Shown here piece after piece: positions 63,678 to 64,000 of a DNA stretch of 64,000 nucleotides; within the stretch, counting starts at the first letter, position 1, and each line of letters begins with the position of its first letter. Both the position numbers and the translations under genes were made by a program. Origin of the DNA: CADEDH01 sp047974625 (lineage in GTDB: Bacteria > Actinomycetota > Acidimicrobiia > Acidimicrobiales > SZUA-35). Under the pieces are notes generated by a model that was not told the DNA's origin, ran no database searches, and saw only the letters and a program-made list of their open reading frames with translations. The stretch is from NCBI GenBank assembly GCA_047974625.1, contig JBKECK010000051.1:26237-90236 (forward strand), in the 5' to 3' direction.

Positions 63678-64000
63678 GTGTCAGCGGAGCAGCGGATCGT
63701 CGGGTTGGAAGCGACGGTGGCCGAGCAGGCCGTGGTGATCGCCGAGCTGCGGGCCGAGGTGGAGGGGTTGAAGGATCGTCTGGGTCGGGACTCGGGGAAC
63801 TCGTCGTTGCCGCCGTCGCGTGATGGGAAGGATCGCCGGCAGCGTCGGGCCGCCGAGCGGGAGGCCCGCAAGGCGGCCCGTCGGGATGGTGCGGGCGAGA
63901 CGGGGCGTCGTCCGGGCAAGCAGCCCGGCTCGCCGGGGGTGACGATGCGCCGCCGGGAACCGGACCGGACGGTGACCCATGCCCCGGTGTGTTGCGAGGC
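63678..64000 (+). mobile_element. IS66-type transposase, N-terminal part, runs off the right edge
   Basis: The frame from GTG 63678 gives a leucine-zipper-like start (GLEATVAEQAVVIAELRAEVEGLKDRL) then GRDSGNSSLPPSRDGK and GRRPGKQPGSPGVTMRRREPDRTVTHAPVCCE, the N-terminal pattern of IS66 TnpC transposases (zipper, NSS-PPS, then the zinc-finger start). GTG 63666 is also in frame. The catalytic part lies outside. No inverted repeat could be confirmed in the 279 bp upstream (63399-63677), which hold no other gene. Confidence 0.82.

Overview
The window is high-GC (about 70 %) actinobacterial DNA with many GTG starts, ATGA/GTGA start-stop overlaps and typical actinobacterial genes: a mycothiol-dependent nitroreductase relative, F420/luciferase-type oxidoreductases, polyphosphate glucokinase, nickel superoxide dismutase with its maturation protease, and a DUF2510 membrane protein. 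The mix of many CoA-transferase family III genes, acyl-CoA dehydrogenase, P450 and luciferase-like enzymes suggests a heterotrophic member of the Acidimicrobiia; that placement is an inference. No rRNA, tRNA or CRISPR array was recognised.

Layout. 1-6970: a left-edge DsbA/Rv2466c-like gene with an in-frame TGA at its catalytic cysteine (candidate selenoprotein), a CoA-transferase with an FHA-HTH regulator, an amidase, and a minus-strand CoA-transferase/acyl-CoA dehydrogenase/small-protein operon. 7338-15633: a membrane-anchored pseudokinase, a glycolate oxidase operon (glcD-glcE-glcF), a metallo-beta-lactamase-fold hydrolase and a prepilin-type peptidase. 15683-26669: UvrD-like helicase with HRDC, class I fumarase, MFS transporter, secreted glycoside hydrolase with two CBM6-like modules, M20 peptidase, acyl-CoA ligase. 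26828-31263: a structured leader RNA with mutually exclusive helices in front of a P-loop NTPase, an ABC protein lacking key catalytic residues, and a CapA-like phosphoesterase. 31282-44481: esterase, thioredoxin-NHL protein, nitronate monooxygenase divergent from an HpaB-like enzyme across a region holding two identical palindromic operators, a tandem-fused CoA-transferase, TetR regulator, two luciferase-like oxidoreductases, a P450 and a membrane-anchored metalloprotease. 44593-58242: a trehalose-phosphatase/GH15 fusion, ABC-F ATPase, sodN-sodX, thioesterase, two CoA-transferases (one frameshifted), a ThrH-like phosphatase, a cyclase, a DUF2510/TM2-like protein, DUF2461 protein and polyphosphate glucokinase. 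58317-64000: a His-tailed EamA transporter, then a three-gene cytochrome bd-like respiratory cluster with a fused cytochrome c, bracketed by a decayed transposase and a right-edge IS66-type transposase.

How it works together. The CoA-transferases, acyl-CoA dehydrogenase, acyl-CoA ligase, thioesterase, P450 and luciferase-like enzymes look like parts of catabolism of unusual carboxylic acids as CoA thioesters. GlcDEF and fumarase join this to central carbon flow. OtsB-GH15 and PpgK concern trehalose and glucose. The strongest unusual signals are the selenocysteine candidate at 1-573 with a SECIS-like hairpin, the riboswitch-like leader at 26828-27045 with its unusual operon, and the bd-like respiratory island at 59947-63398.
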